Positions 26,729-36,924 of a DNA stretch of 64,000 nt are shown piece by piece. The notes below the pieces were generated by a model, which was not told the DNA's origin, did no database searches, and saw nothing but the letters and a program-made list of their open reading frames with translations. The DNA is taken from the NCBI GenBank assembly GCA_023262185.1, contig JALRDO010000007.1, positions 1-64,000 on the forward strand, written 5' to 3'. The translations under genes and the position numbers were made by a program. Position 1 is the first letter of the stretch, and the number at the start of each line of letters is the position of its first letter. The DNA is from Flavobacteriaceae bacterium. Lineage in GTDB: Bacteria; Bacteroidota; Bacteroidia; Flavobacteriales; Flavobacteriaceae.

Positions 26729-28021
26729 TTAGTTCTGTTTCGCGTATTTTTCACTGTAACGCTTCCAGAGTTTTGTTTGGTGGGTTTCTAATGATATTCC
26801 TCTTCCGTCTATAAAGGCTTGCGTTAATTGATTTCCTCTCATGTCTAAGGCATCACCTTCTGAAACGAATAGGGTAGCGCTTTTTCCGGCCTCTAACGAA
26901 CCGTAACGATCAGCAATCCCTAATATTTTTGCGGTATTAAGGGTTATTAACTGAAGTGCATCTTCTTTATCAATACCGTACTGGGCGCTGTGACCGGCAT
27001 AGAAGGGCAGGTTACGCACTTGGAAATTGCTTTTCGAAGCATTTTGTATCGCGACAAGATGCCCTTTCTGGTGAAGTCGTGCGGCTAATCCGTAGACGTA
27101 ATCATAGGCGTCATCTTCTAATTCAGGAATCTCGTGACCGTTTTGAACAAGTATTGGAATTTGGTGTTGTAGTAAAAAATCTGAAACATTTTCAGCCTGA
27201 TACCCACCAACGAGGACTATATGAGCAATACCCAGTTCTTTCAATTTGGTCACCGCGTCTCGAATTTCACGCTCTCCGTCTGCGTATACAAAAAGGCGTT
27301 GTGATTGATCAAAGAGTCCTGCAGTAGCCTGGTACGGAAGGTTTACAGGAGAACGACTTCCTGCGAGATACGTCTTGGCTTGTTGCAAAAATGCTATAAC
27401 CTCAATGACTTGATTACTGTAATTGTCATTCGCTTGGATTCCTCTTGATTCTCCGGCCCACCATCTTCCGTTGCGAAATGCAGACGGCCAGGTAAGGTGT
27501 ATCGCATCATCGATTTGAACGGCTGCATCTTCCCAATTCCAGGCGTCAAACTGTACAATAGACGAAGTTCCAGATATTCTGCCTCCCTCAGGAGTAATTT
27601 GACCTAATAAGATTCCATTCTGCCTTAGCGATTCTACTACTTGTGATTCTGCATTGTAAGCAATGAGGCTTCTCACATGAGGAATCATTTCTCCGATTTC
27701 GTCTGTGTCGTCAGAAGCTCTAACGGCATTGATTTCAACAAGTCCTAGGGTTTTTGTTGGAACTATAAACCCTGGATAGATATGCTTTCCGTCAACTTGA
27801 ACTACATTTTGTGGTCGTGCAATTTTAGCTGAGACTTCTCCTACATGGGTAATGATTCCGTTTTCGAATATGATTAAACCATTTTCGATGATTGATCCGT
27901 CACCCACATGAATCGTTGCACCTTCAAGGGCTATGGCTTCAGATTGAGGTTGAGCGGGAGTTTGTTGCGCGTAAAGCGCAACACTCAATACGGTCAGAAT
28001 AAATGTATAGATATGTTTCAT
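26729..28021 (-). CDS. Exported amidohydrolase-like protein without the metal-binding HxH
   Basis: A 430-residue protein with a signal peptide (residues 1-18). It has the composite-domain start of amidohydrolases (GATIHVGDGSIIENGLIIFENG) and the C-terminal return to it (TLNTAKILGIADRYGSLEAGKSATLFV). Where active enzymes read PG(F/I)ID-H-H it reads PGFIVPTKTLGLVEI, so the first metal ligands are gone. It is likely a non-catalytic subunit or partner. It follows the larger amidohydrolase gene by 10 bp and ends at a strong terminator. Confidence 0.8.
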   Translation of the reverse strand: MKHIYTFILTVLSVALYAQQTPAQPQSEAIALEGATIHVGDGSIIENGLIIFENGIITHVGEVSAKIARPQNVVQVDGKHIYPGFIVPTKTLGLVEINAVRASDDTDEIGEMIPHVRSLIAYNAESQVVESLRQNGILLGQITPEGGRISGTSSIVQFDAWNWEDAAVQIDDAIHLTWPSAFRNGRWWAGESRGIQANDNYSNQVIEVIAFLQQAKTYLAGSRSPVNLPYQATAGLFDQSQRLFVYADGEREIRDAVTKLKELGIAHIVLVGGYQAENVSDFLLQHQIPILVQNGHEIPELEDDAYDYVYGLAARLHQKGHLVAIQNASKSNFQVRNLPFYAGHSAQYGIDKEDALQLITLNTAKILGIADRYGSLEAGKSATLFVSEGDALDMRGNQLTQAFIDGRGISLETHQTKLWKRYSEKYAKQN

Positions 28022-28031
28022 GTTCTATAGA

Positions 28032-30962
28032 TTATAAGGTATCACACGTAAAGCGTTCTTTTTTGGTTTGGACGGGAGAAATGGTAGCTCCTCCAGATGC
28101 CTTGACATCTAGCATCAGTTTAGTAAGATGCATACGCTCTTGAGCAATGGCATCTCTTAATGCTTTGTCTTTAGTAATATCAAAATATACTGCACCTTGT
28201 ATGAGCGTTTTTTCAGCTTTAGAATACACCGACATTGGGTGTCCAGACCACAGTACTACGTCTGCGTCTTTGCCTACGGCAATGCTTCCTACCTGGTCTT
28301 CAATGTGTAAGAGCTTTGCCGGATTTAGGGTTACTGTTTTCCAGGCTTCGAGTTCGGTCATTCCACCGTATTTCATGGTCTTAGCAGCTTCTTGATTCAA
28401 TCTTCGCGACATTTCTGCATCATCACTGTTTATGGCTACAGTAACACCAGCATTGGTCATGATCGCCGCGTTATACGGAATCGCATCTTTCACCTCATAC
28501 TTATAGGCCCACCAGTCACTAAATGTTGACCCGCCAACACCATGAGCGGCCATCTTATCAGCGACTTTGTATCCTTCAAGAATGTGGGTGAAAGTGTTAA
28601 TTCTGAAATCGAATTGCTCTGCCACTTTCATCAACATGTTAATCTCGCTTTGAACGTAAGAATGGCTTGTGATGAAACGTTTTGATTCAAGGATCTCGAC
28701 AAGCGTTTCAAGTTCTTCATCGTGTCGGTAAGGTTGTTTAGAGGCTTTGAGTTGCTGGTATTCCTTAGCTCTTGTGAAATAATCAACAATCATTTGTTCA
28801 ACCCCCATTCTGGTTTGTGGGAATCTATTGAACGATTGCCAGTTAGATTGTTTCACATTTTCTCCTAAAGCGAACTTGATAAAGCCATCTGCTCCTTCAA
28901 AGAGTAAATTGTCAGCGGTCTCTCCCCATTTTAGTCTTAGAAGGGCCGATTGCCCTCCGATAGGGTTGGCTGATCCATGAAGTAACTGAGCGCTAGTTAC
29001 TCCTCCAGCGAGATTGCGGTACAGATCTAAATCTTTAGGGTCCACGACGTCTGCCATGCGCACCTCGGCTGTCGAGTTATGACCTGATTCGTTTACTGCG
29101 AGGGCCCCAATGTGAGTGTGTTCATCAATAATCCCTGCTGTGAGGTGCTTTCCGGTTGCATCGATGATTTGAGCCTTTTTAGACTCTAGGTTTTGACCTA
29201 TTCTATAGATTTTTTGATCTCTTATATGAACATCTGTGTTTTCAAGAATCTCTTCACCTGTCCAAACAGTGGCATTTTTGAAGAGTAGCTCTTGAGCTTC
29301 AGGAAGCGCTTCATATCCATGACCGACATTAGGGTACTTCACATAGAATTCAGGAGTTGAAGACGTTGATTCTTTCTTTTCACTTGCGGTGTATGCCGCC
29401 ACTCTTGTAAGGGTGAGTTCACGACTTTCGCCAGAGTTATCAAGCAATTTTCCACTCAATACTTCCCCGTCTAAAACGCCTGAGAAGCGTAGTAGTGTTC
29501 CGTTGTCATTGCTGAGCGAGAATTGCAGTTGACCCTCTGAATAAGAAACTTTTGTATTCAATTTATCCTCTTCGTGAGTGGCCTTTAAGGTTGGTTTGGT
29601 CAGCTTTCCTCCAAACTCAAGACCATAGGTTACCCCACTGTGGATCAACTCATAAGAACCGCGTAAGTCTGGAGTATTTCGGTTTTCTAGAATGTGTTTG
29701 TGTCCTCCTACCCAATGTTCGTAAAGCGATGCATCTTTATCGAAAATAGGCGCTGAGCTAACCACAAAATTTGCCTGCATATTAGGTTTAAGTGCACCAA
29801 GAGTCGCTTGTTTTCCGAGTAATGAAGCCGGAACGGTGGTTAATGCAGATAAGGCTGTACGCTCTGAAAGTCCTCTTTCGATTGCCTTTGAAACATTTTT
29901 GATTAAATCCTTAGGCGATTTTAATCCATGAGATGTGAACGCAAATGAGATCTTGTTTTGCTCTAAAATACTCGCATTTGCGGGTGCGTTTTGCCAATGT
30001 CTCATATCTCTAATGCTAATGTATTCCGCCAAATACGGATCTGATACATCGTATGCATCTGGGTAATTGACCGGAATAATAACCGTACCTCCAAGTGCTT
30101 GAAGTTCTCTGGTGTATTCGTATTCATCTCCTCCTCCGACAACGGCCATATTCAGCCCAAACTGATTAGCGATTTTGAGTGCTCTCACCACATTACCGTT
30201 TCCGCCTGCCTCAAAAAATTGTGGTAGTCTTTGTTGCGCGATAAGGGCTTCAAGGGCACGATCTCTGGTTTCTGATGCACCTGACTGGTACCACTTTAAA
30301 TCGTGATTTACCTGTCGCAGTAGCGCCATAGCTCCCATGAGGGATGAGGGGTACGATTGTCTTGACTGAACGCTTTTTTGAAATGAGTAGAAACTACTCG
30401 ATTGGGTATCAAGAATGCGTTGTGCTAAGGATCCTTCGTCATCTAAAAGTACCGTTAGTCCAGTACCTCTAGCGATACCATCGGCATGATGTGTGTTCAC
30501 CACACCGATACCTGCATCTCTGAGTTGTTTGGCATCTCTTTCAGAATACGAGAAATGATCAACGGCTTGTACTTCTGGTCTAATGTGATCGTTCCAATAA
30601 AATCCTTCACGCGTAGGCTCGTATTGTGGAGATCTCCCGTTAGAGGACAAGCTTTTAGGTTTGTTTACGCCGAAGGTGCTAAAGGCGTCGATGAATGATG
30701 GGTAGATGTAAAGCCCGGTGGCATCCTCGATTACCGTGTTTGCGGGTAACTTGACATTTTTACCCACAGCTACCACTTTTCCATTTTGGATCAATAATGT
30801 GGCGTTGGTATATTGGGTGTCAGGGTCTACCTGAATGGTGGCTCCTGTAAGCGCATGATAATTAGAGTTAACAGATTTAACCCCTTCACTTACAGGAAAA
30901 TATTCTTGAGAAAAGGCAGCCCAAGAAAAGAAAAGAGCTGCTAGAACAAAGGCTTTTTTCAT
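28032..30962 (-). CDS. Exported tandem amidohydrolase protein
   Basis: A 976-residue protein with a signal peptide (MKKAFVLAALFFSWAAFSQ). It contains two amidohydrolase-type halves. The N-terminal half (about 20-430) has YPSFIDAFSTFGVNK where HxH is expected, so it is probably inactive. The C-terminal half (about 560-960) keeps TAGIIDEHTHIGAL, a SHSYVQSE segment, HGVGGSTFSDW, AINSDDAEM and the closing segment NPAKLLHIEDQVGSIAVGKDADVVLW. The substrate is unknown; related proteins are annotated as imidazolonepropionase-like. The ATG at 30962 is chosen for the clean signal peptide; the frame extends 36 bp into the PPIase gene. Confidence 0.83.
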   Translation of the reverse strand: MKKAFVLAALFFSWAAFSQEYFPVSEGVKSVNSNYHALTGATIQVDPDTQYTNATLLIQNGKVVAVGKNVKLPANTVIEDATGLYIYPSFIDAFSTFGVNKPKSLSSNGRSPQYEPTREGFYWNDHIRPEVQAVDHFSYSERDAKQLRDAGIGVVNTHHADGIARGTGLTVLLDDEGSLAQRILDTQSSSFYSFQKSVQSRQSYPSSLMGAMALLRQVNHDLKWYQSGASETRDRALEALIAQQRLPQFFEAGGNGNVVRALKIANQFGLNMAVVGGGDEYEYTRELQALGGTVIIPVNYPDAYDVSDPYLAEYISIRDMRHWQNAPANASILEQNKISFAFTSHGLKSPKDLIKNVSKAIERGLSERTALSALTTVPASLLGKQATLGALKPNMQANFVVSSAPIFDKDASLYEHWVGGHKHILENRNTPDLRGSYELIHSGVTYGLEFGGKLTKPTLKATHEEDKLNTKVSYSEGQLQFSLSNDNGTLLRFSGVLDGEVLSGKLLDNSGESRELTLTRVAAYTASEKKESTSSTPEFYVKYPNVGHGYEALPEAQELLFKNATVWTGEEILENTDVHIRDQKIYRIGQNLESKKAQIIDATGKHLTAGIIDEHTHIGALAVNESGHNSTAEVRMADVVDPKDLDLYRNLAGGVTSAQLLHGSANPIGGQSALLRLKWGETADNLLFEGADGFIKFALGENVKQSNWQSFNRFPQTRMGVEQMIVDYFTRAKEYQQLKASKQPYRHDEELETLVEILESKRFITSHSYVQSEINMLMKVAEQFDFRINTFTHILEGYKVADKMAAHGVGGSTFSDWWAYKYEVKDAIPYNAAIMTNAGVTVAINSDDAEMSRRLNQEAAKTMKYGGMTELEAWKTVTLNPAKLLHIEDQVGSIAVGKDADVVLWSGHPMSVYSKAEKTLIQGAVYFDITKDKALRDAIAQERMHLTKLMLDVKASGGATISPVQTKKERFTCDTL

Positions 30963-30972
30963 TGGTAAAGAT

Positions 30973-32103
30973 TTAATCTTCATTTTGAGTTGGATCAATT
31001 AATTCAAGCTGAAAAATAAGATCAGCGTCTGGTGGAATAACCCCTCCGGCACCTTGAGATCCATAAGCAAGGTCTGAAGGAATCTTGATGAGTCTTTTTT
31101 CTCCGTAAGACATGTTAAAAACGGCTTCTTTAAATCCAGCGATCATCGGAGCGCTTGGATCTACTGTCATCATGAGCGGCATGAACTGGCCACGATGCAT
31201 CGCGTTGATTTGTTCAAAATTTTGATCCTTTTCGGCAATTCCGGCAATATTAGTGTCGAAGAGCTGTCCGTCAACAAGCCATCCAGCATAATTCAATCCA
31301 ATTTGAGCTCCTGAATCTGGCTTTCCACCTGTCGGCGTCTCGAGAACTGTATATTGTAATCCACTATCAGTGGTGGTTACATTATCAGACTCGAACGTCA
31401 TTTTAATGCTTAAGGCACGCTCTTCTCTAAATTTAGCATACGCCTTTTTCTCGGCCTCAATTGCACCAAAATAGCCGTCTAAAATTTCATTGGCATCGAA
31501 TGATTCTGCTTCGCTACCCACGCGAACAATTGCTACGGATTGCAATACAATACTGTCGAGGGGTTTATCGGTCGGATCTGTTGCAGCGGTAGCAATAGAG
31601 TCTAAAACCGCTTCACCTTTAATTAATTTACCAAATACGGTGTGCCTCTGGTCAAGCCAGGGTGTCTCTTTATGAGTAATAAAAAATTGACTTCCATTGG
31701 TGAAAGGTCCTGAGTTGGCCATCGAAAGTATTCCCTTACCACTGTGAGTTAGGCTTTCGTCAAACTCATCCTTAAAACGATACCCAGGACCACCTTGACC
31801 TGTTCCGGTAGGGTCTCCACCTTGAATCATAAAGTCTTTAATAACCCTGTGAAATACCGTATTGTTATAGTATGGCTGATTTGCGTAATTGTCGCTTACG
31901 TATTTGCTATTACCTTCAGCCAAGGACACAAAGTTAGCTACTGTAACCGGAGTTTTATCCGCGTGCAGCTCTAGAATCATTTCGCCTTTGCTGGTATCCA
32001 TCACAGCGTAGATTCCGTTTTCTAGGTCGCCATACTTAGAACAAGATATGATGAGGGTTCCTAGAGTTAATAAGAGTCCAATTTTTCGGAAGTTTAAATT
32101 CAT
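30973..32103 (-). CDS. Cyclophilin-FKBP fusion peptidylprolyl isomerase, lipoprotein
   Basis: A 376-residue proline isomerase that joins both PPIase families. A lipoprotein signal ends LIISC with Cys21. The cyclophilin domain (about 30-195) has [19 protein letters not shown] and [16 protein letters not shown]. The FKBP domain (about 250-374) has [32 protein letters not shown] and [20 protein letters not shown]. Such dual-family immunophilins are known in Flavobacteria. It is probably an envelope folding factor anchored in a membrane. It overlaps nrnA by 4 bp. Confidence 0.9.
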   Translation of the reverse strand: MNLNFRKIGLLLTLGTLIISCSKYGDLENGIYAVMDTSKGEMILELHADKTPVTVANFVSLAEGNSKYVSDNYANQPYYNNTVFHRVIKDFMIQGGDPTGTGQGGPGYRFKDEFDESLTHSGKGILSMANSGPFTNGSQFFITHKETPWLDQRHTVFGKLIKGEAVLDSIATAATDPTDKPLDSIVLQSVAIVRVGSEAESFDANEILDGYFGAIEAEKKAYAKFREERALSIKMTFESDNVTTTDSGLQYTVLETPTGGKPDSGAQIGLNYAGWLVDGQLFDTNIAGIAEKDQNFEQINAMHRGQFMPLMMTVDPSAPMIAGFKEAVFNMSYGEKRLIKIPSDLAYGSQGAGGVIPPDADLIFQLELIDPTQNED

Positions 32104-33122
32104 TGATGAGATTTTAAGGTGGATAAATATTCAGGTAATAAAGACCTAAAATACGCTAATGTTTCTGATAATGATTGCTCACTGCGCCCTCCAGCAGCAT
32201 TTTTGTGTCCACCCCCGTTAAAATGCTTTCGTGCAAAGGTGTTGACGTCAAAGTCGCCAGAGGATCTAAAAGAGATTTTGATCATTTGATCCTCAGCATT
32301 TTCGATGAAGATAACAGAGAAGCATATTCCTCTTAATTGCAAACCCATGTTTACAAAACCTTCAGTATCACCTTTTTTAAAGTGGCAATCTGATTTGTCT
32401 TTCTCAGTAATGAACATTAAAGCAGTGGCATGAGACGGGATGACTTCTAGGCTGTCAATTGCTCTTCCCATTAGTTTGAAACGACTGAGGTGACCTTGAT
32501 CGTACAAGGCCTGTGCAATTGCTGTTTTATCGGCGCCATGATCTACTAGATCAGCGGCGACGCGCAAGGTTGTTGCAGTAGCTGACGGATATTTGAAAGA
32601 GCCCGTGTCTGTCATGATCCCGGTGTAGAGACAACTGCTAATAGCAGGTGTTAACGCTTCGGATCCCCCAAGCTGAGTAATTACATTGTATACCATCTCA
32701 CAGGTCGAGCTCATAACGGTGTCGCTGTAGGTGATCGTAGCATATGCTTTAGGGTCGATGTGGTGATCTATCATTATGGTTTCGCCTTCACATTCGACCA
32801 ATGCATGCTCTAATAGTCCAGCGCGCGACAAATCATTAAAATCTAAGGTAAACACCACATCCGCAGACTGTATCAGTGAAGAAGCATTGTCAAGGTCTGA
32901 TTCTGCAATAATAATATGATCAGCACCGGGAAGCCACTTTAAGAAATCCGGAAAATCGTTTGGCGATACCACCGTGCAGTCGTGCTGTTGGGTATTCAGA
33001 TATTGCTGTAATGCAAGGCAAGAGCCTAGGGCGTCACCATCTGGGTTTTTATGTGGGATCACTACCGCTTTTTTAGGCGTATTTAAGGCGTTTTGAAGTT
33101 CCTTTAAGGGTAATAAACTCAT
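32100..33122 (-). CDS. nrnA: DHH/DHHA1 phosphoesterase, NrnA-like (nanoRNase/pAp phosphatase)
   Basis: A 340-residue bifunctional enzyme that degrades short oligoribonucleotides and dephosphorylates pAp. Motifs: [11 protein letters not shown] (motif I), [10 protein letters not shown] (motif II), IDHHID (DHH motif), [12 protein letters not shown], and the DHHA1 end [15 protein letters not shown]. Length and order match NrnA. A near-consensus element TATCTTCG lies 5 bp before its ATG. It heads the run nrnA-PPIase-amidohydrolases. Confidence 0.9.
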   Translation of the reverse strand: MSLLPLKELQNALNTPKKAVVIPHKNPDGDALGSCLALQQYLNTQQHDCTVVSPNDFPDFLKWLPGADHIIIAESDLDNASSLIQSADVVFTLDFNDLSRAGLLEHALVECEGETIMIDHHIDPKAYATITYSDTVMSSTCEMVYNVITQLGGSEALTPAISSCLYTGIMTDTGSFKYPSATATTLRVAADLVDHGADKTAIAQALYDQGHLSRFKLMGRAIDSLEVIPSHATALMFITEKDKSDCHFKKGDTEGFVNMGLQLRGICFSVIFIENAEDQMIKISFRSSGDFDVNTFARKHFNGGGHKNAAGGRSEQSLSETLAYFRSLLPEYLSTLKSHQ

Positions 33123-33189
33123 AACTTCGAAGATACAATTAATTTGATTTTGCTATCGTAATTTAAGCAGCTCAATAAAGCGTAAGAAT

Positions 33190-34236
33190 ATGAAAGATCA
33201 ACTAAAAAAAATCTGTTTAATACTCTTTGTTGCTGTGGGTGTATTCGGATGCAATACCACTAAAAAAGAGCCTGTACAAAGCGCACTACCGAAAGCTGAA
33301 AATGTATTTAGACTCAGCTTTGGATCTTGCAACAACCATATTGAGCCAAATGAGCTCTGGGACGATATTTACGAAGCTAAACCTCAGGTTTTTGTTTGGG
33401 GTGGGGATATCATCTACGCCGATACAGATCAAGTGGATAAAATAGAATCCTATTATAGCGAACTAGCTCAGCTACCTTCTTATGCGAAATTAGCGTCTGA
33501 AGTGCCCATTTCAGGAACCTGGGACGATCACGATTACGGTTTAAATGATGGAGGTGCCACCTTTGAAATAAAAGATGAGAGCAAAGAGGCTTTGCTTCGT
33601 TTTTTAAAGATACCAGAGGATCATCCGGTGAGAAGTCACCCTGGAGTTTACCATAAGCAACAGATATCTTTTGGGTCACACACTATAACTATTCTTCATC
33701 TCGATACGCGCTATTTCAGATCAGAGCTTACGGAAGGCGAAGGTGATATGCGCTATCAGCCAAACGTATACGGAGAGGGTACGATTTTGGGGGAGGCTCA
33801 ATGGACCTGGTTGAGTAATGAGATCCAGAACAGCAAAGACGATTTCATAGTGATCAATTCCAGTATTCAAGTGTTGTCGGCAGAGCACGGATTTGAAAAA
33901 TGGAACAACCTACCGCACGAGCGCGATCGCTTGCTCGAACTCATTGAGAGCTCACCCATACCTGTTGTCATCTTATCTGGTGACCGGCACATCTCAGAGT
34001 TTTCGTTATTAAATCCCGATGCACAAAGAAGCTTTCCACTTTTAGATTTTACTTCAAGTGGTTTGACGCATTCGTATAGCGGATTTTCTGGAGAGCCCAA
34101 TGCCTATCGTGTAAAAGAGGTAGTTTCTACAACTAGTTTTGGTATACTTGATTTTGATTTCGAGTCAATGGCGATTCAGGCCTATATAGTGGGTGATCAA
34201 GGTGAGGTTTTTGAATCCTTAGAAATAGAATTCTAA
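33190..34236 (+). CDS. PhoD-like phosphatase/phosphodiesterase lipoprotein
   Basis: A 348-residue lipoprotein (lipobox VFGC, Cys21) with a calcineurin-like metallophosphatase fold of the PhoD type. Metal ligands are visible in LSFGSCNNH, WGGDIIYAD, GTWDDHDYGLND and SGDRHISEF. It should hydrolyse phosphomonoesters or diesters in the periplasm or at the surface. It diverges from nrnA and precedes ndk by 33 bp. Confidence 0.85.
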   Translation: MKDQLKKICLILFVAVGVFGCNTTKKEPVQSALPKAENVFRLSFGSCNNHIEPNELWDDIYEAKPQVFVWGGDIIYADTDQVDKIESYYSELAQLPSYAKLASEVPISGTWDDHDYGLNDGGATFEIKDESKEALLRFLKIPEDHPVRSHPGVYHKQQISFGSHTITILHLDTRYFRSELTEGEGDMRYQPNVYGEGTILGEAQWTWLSNEIQNSKDDFIVINSSIQVLSAEHGFEKWNNLPHERDRLLELIESSPIPVVILSGDRHISEFSLLNPDAQRSFPLLDFTSSGLTHSYSGFSGEPNAYRVKEVVSTTSFGILDFDFESMAIQAYIVGDQGEVFESLEIEF

Positions 34237-34244
34237 AATCGCCG

Positions 34245-34252
34245 TACTTTTG
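34245..34252 (+). promoter_or_regulatory. Candidate -7 promoter element for ndk
   Basis: TACTTTTG matches TAnnTTTG and lies 17 bp before the ndk ATG, within the short gap after the PhoD-like gene. No -33 TTG at normal spacing. Confidence 0.45.
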
Positions 34253-34269
34253 CACAAAAATTTAGCACT

Positions 34270-34689
34270 ATGTCGGGTACCCGAACCTTTACAATGATTA
34301 AACCAGATGCGGTTAAAAACCAGCATATTGGGGCCATTTTAGAGCGCATTACAAGCTCTGGATTCAAAATAGTAGCCATGAAGCTTACGCAGATGAGCGA
34401 GCGTGACGCCTCACTTTTCTACGCAGTTCATAAAGAACGTCCTTTCTTTCCAGAATTGGTTTCTTTTATGAGTAGTGGTCCGATCGTGGCGGCGATTTTA
34501 GAAAAAGAAAATGCTGTTGATGACTTTAGAATGCTCATCGGAGCTACAAATCCTGCTGAAGCAGCTGAAGGAACAATTCGAAAAATGTACGCTACTTCAA
34601 TCGGAGAAAACGCCGTACACGGATCTGATAGTGATGAAAACGCAGAAATAGAAGCTGCATTCCATTTTTCAGGTAGAGAGCAGTTTTAA
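34270..34689 (+). CDS. ndk: Nucleoside diphosphate kinase
   Basis: Balances nucleoside triphosphates through a phosphohistidine intermediate. The 139 residues carry [16 protein letters not shown] at the N-terminus and the active-site histidine in [15 protein letters not shown]. Full length for the family. Its stop codon abuts that of the convergent DUF721 gene with no gap. Confidence 0.96.
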   Translation: MSGTRTFTMIKPDAVKNQHIGAILERITSSGFKIVAMKLTQMSERDASLFYAVHKERPFFPELVSFMSSGPIVAAILEKENAVDDFRMLIGATNPAEAAEGTIRKMYATSIGENAVHGSDSDENAEIEAAFHFSGREQF

Positions 34690-34980
34690 TCAATACAACT
34701 GCACCGTTTCAATATAGTCGCCATCCAACGCCTCGTTGAGCATGGCGATTATTTTTTTTCGCCCATAGCTGAGCTCTTCTCTAAGCACAGAAGAACTTAG
34801 GTATACATGTAGTGCCTTTCCCTTCAAGGTGACTCTGTTGGTGTAATGTGCGACTCCTGAGCCCATCACCTCGGGCCAAAGGCGTATAACTTCTGCTTCA
34901 ACCAATCCTTTTTCTAACTTGTTGGTAGCAATAAACTGCTTGAGTATATCTGCAATAGATTGTTGTTCGTCTTTACGCAT
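34690..34980 (-). CDS. DUF721 (DciA-like) protein
   Basis: A 96-residue protein with the DUF721 pattern (LEKGLVEAEVIRLWPEVMGSGVAHYTNRVTLKGKALHVYLSSS). In other bacteria the domain belongs to DciA, which loads the replicative helicase; the Bacteroidota short form has not been tested as far as I know. It overlaps the 3' end of recF by 8 bp, and this recF link supports a replication role. Confidence 0.8.
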   Translation of the reverse strand: MRKDEQQSIADILKQFIATNKLEKGLVEAEVIRLWPEVMGSGVAHYTNRVTLKGKALHVYLSSSVLREELSYGRKKIIAMLNEALDGDYIETVQLY

Positions 34981-36064
34981 AATCTAGCTCAATCATTTGG
35001 TAGGACTGTTCGGTGCGTTTTACAACACTTTCAGTGCGCTCTTTATTGGTATCGCTTATAAATAGTTGTCCAAAAGAACCATTTTTTACCAACGCTACAA
35101 GGCGTTCAACGCGTTGGTCGTCTAGTTTGTCGAAAATATCATCTAACAAAACAATGGGCTTTTCGCCGCTTCGCTCTTTCAAAAAATCGTATTGTGCGAA
35201 TTTCAGGGCAATTAGAAAGGTTTTCTGCTGACCTTGGCTCCCGAACCGCTTCACTGGGTGGTCGTTCAATTGAAACAAAAGATCGTCTTTGTGAATTCCT
35301 TCTGTGGTGTATTGCGCCATGCGGTCTTTTGCTCGAGAATCACTCAAGAGTGCCTCCATACTTTGAGCATTCAAGGCGGAATGGTACTCTACAGATACGA
35401 CCTCGTTAGGTTGCGGACAGATGGCTCTGTATTGAGCTTCAAAAAAGGTGCTGAATTTCGAAATGAAAGCCTTTCGTTTTTCATGTATAAGTTGGGCTGG
35501 GGCAACTAACTGCTCGTCGTAAACCGAAAGGGTTGCATCATCAAAAGTGTGATTGCTTGAAAAATACTTAAGCAGAGCATTACGCTGCGAAAGTATTCTT
35601 TGATAATTGAGCAGTGCCTCTAGGTAATCGGGGTAAAGCTGTGAAAGAATACTATCCATAAACTTTCGGCGTACTTCACTGCCTTCAAGAATGAGGTCTC
35701 TGTCGGTTGGTGAAATGATTACCATAGGGATGAGCCCGATATGATCTGTGATACGCTCATAGATCTTTCCGTTTCGTTTTACTGTTTTTTTAGTGCCTTT
35801 CTTGAATCCGATATAGATCTGTTGTTCTGCTCCGTTTCGATCAAACAACCCCTCTAAGGTGAAGAATTCTTCACCGTGTTTGATGTTTTGAGTGCTTATA
35901 GGGTTGAAATAACCCTTGGTAAAGGCAAGGTGATAGATACTGTCGATTAAAGTTGTTTTACCTATGCCATTAGGCCCAACGAAACAGTTAATTGTATAGT
36001 CGAGATCGTACTTGCCGATTTCGATGTTTTTGTAATTAATAAGCTCTAATCGTTTTAGGTGCAT
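34973..36064 (-). CDS. recF: DNA replication and repair protein RecF
   Basis: An SMC-like ATPase that helps load RecA at gaps and stalled forks. The 363 residues show Walker A VGPNGIGKTT (about 30-39), the signature region RFGSQGQQKTFLIALKFA, and Walker B PIVLLDDIFDKLD. N-terminus MHLKRLELINYKNIE is canonical. Diverges from the TPR gene. Confidence 0.93.
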   Translation of the reverse strand: MHLKRLELINYKNIEIGKYDLDYTINCFVGPNGIGKTTLIDSIYHLAFTKGYFNPISTQNIKHGEEFFTLEGLFDRNGAEQQIYIGFKKGTKKTVKRNGKIYERITDHIGLIPMVIISPTDRDLILEGSEVRRKFMDSILSQLYPDYLEALLNYQRILSQRNALLKYFSSNHTFDDATLSVYDEQLVAPAQLIHEKRKAFISKFSTFFEAQYRAICPQPNEVVSVEYHSALNAQSMEALLSDSRAKDRMAQYTTEGIHKDDLLFQLNDHPVKRFGSQGQQKTFLIALKFAQYDFLKERSGEKPIVLLDDIFDKLDDQRVERLVALVKNGSFGQLFISDTNKERTESVVKRTEQSYQMIELDYA

Positions 36065-36128
36065 CGCGGGTAGTGAATCGCGTAAAATTAAGCATTGTTA
36101 CTCAAGCGAACGATTCAGATAAAAATTC

Positions 36129-36136
36129 TATTTTTG
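36129..36136 (+). promoter_or_regulatory. Candidate -7 promoter element for the TPR-ribH operon
   Basis: TATTTTTG matches TAnnTTTG exactly, 20 bp before the ATG at 36157, and supports that start rather than the upstream GTG. Confidence 0.45.
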
Positions 36137-36156
36137 CGCATCAAAACGCAATTCAA

Positions 36157-36921
36157 ATGGCCAGTTATAAACGCAGAGGATATAAGAAATCAAAGCAAGA
36201 AGAAGTTGCTTCAGAAGTACACGTTCAAGATAGCCAAACCGCTGAGGTTTTCTCAGCACTAGATTCTGGGGCTTCTAAGACTGAAGCTTGGTTTTCAAAA
36301 AATCAGCGTCCCATTCTAGGAGGTATTATTGCATTAGCTGTTGTAGCTCTTGGATTCTTTGGATACACAGAATTTATTCAGGCTCCCAAAGAAAAAGAAG
36401 CCGCGAACGAATTGTATTACCCTCAGCGCTATTTAGAACAAGCCCTTGAGCCTGGTTCAGCAAAAGATTCTATACTTAACCTTGCGCTAAACGGAGCCGA
36501 AGGAAAATACGGTTTCATAGATATCACCTCAGTGTATTCCAATACTAAGGCGGCTGACATCGCGTATTACGGAGCAGGAATGGCGTCTTTGCATTTGAAT
36601 CAATACCAGGATGCGATTGCTTATTTGTCAGAGTTTTCTGCTTCTGACGATCTTTTAGGTGCTCTCGCAAAAGGAGCTTTGGGTGATGCATATGCAGAGC
36701 TAGAGTCATACGACAAGGCTATGGCTTCGTATCAGGCCGCAATTGATCATGCAGATAATGAGTTTTCTACTCCTATTTATTTAAAAAAGGCAGCCTTGTT
36801 GGCCTATCAAATAAACGACTATTCAAAAGCTAAGGCTTTTGCTGAAGACTTGAAGGAGCGTTTTCCGGACAGTCCTGAGAGTGTAAATATTGATGGATTG
36901 ATCGGATTGGCTTCAAAATAG
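36157..36921 (+). CDS. Membrane-anchored tetratricopeptide protein (YfgM-like)
   Basis: A 254-residue protein with a charged cytoplasmic N-terminus, one membrane helix (about 52-71, ILGGIIALAVVALGFFGY) and a periplasmic TPR region (QYQDAIAYLSEFSASDD and SYDKAMASYQAAIDHADNEF). The arrangement is like YfgM, an accessory of the Sec translocon and chaperone network, but that role is inference. The ATG at 36157 fits the promoter; a GTG at 36073 would add 28 atypical residues. It lies 3 bp before ribH. Confidence 0.82.
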   Translation: MASYKRRGYKKSKQEEVASEVHVQDSQTAEVFSALDSGASKTEAWFSKNQRPILGGIIALAVVALGFFGYTEFIQAPKEKEAANELYYPQRYLEQALEPGSAKDSILNLALNGAEGKYGFIDITSVYSNTKAADIAYYGAGMASLHLNQYQDAIAYLSEFSASDDLLGALAKGALGDAYAELESYDKAMASYQAAIDHADNEFSTPIYLKKAALLAYQINDYSKAKAFAEDLKERFPDSPESVNIDGLIGLASK

Positions 36922-36924
36922 TCT

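Noticed and set aside
36922-36924. FMN riboswitch before ribH
   Set aside because: Only 3 bp separate ribH from the gene before it, so there is no room for one.
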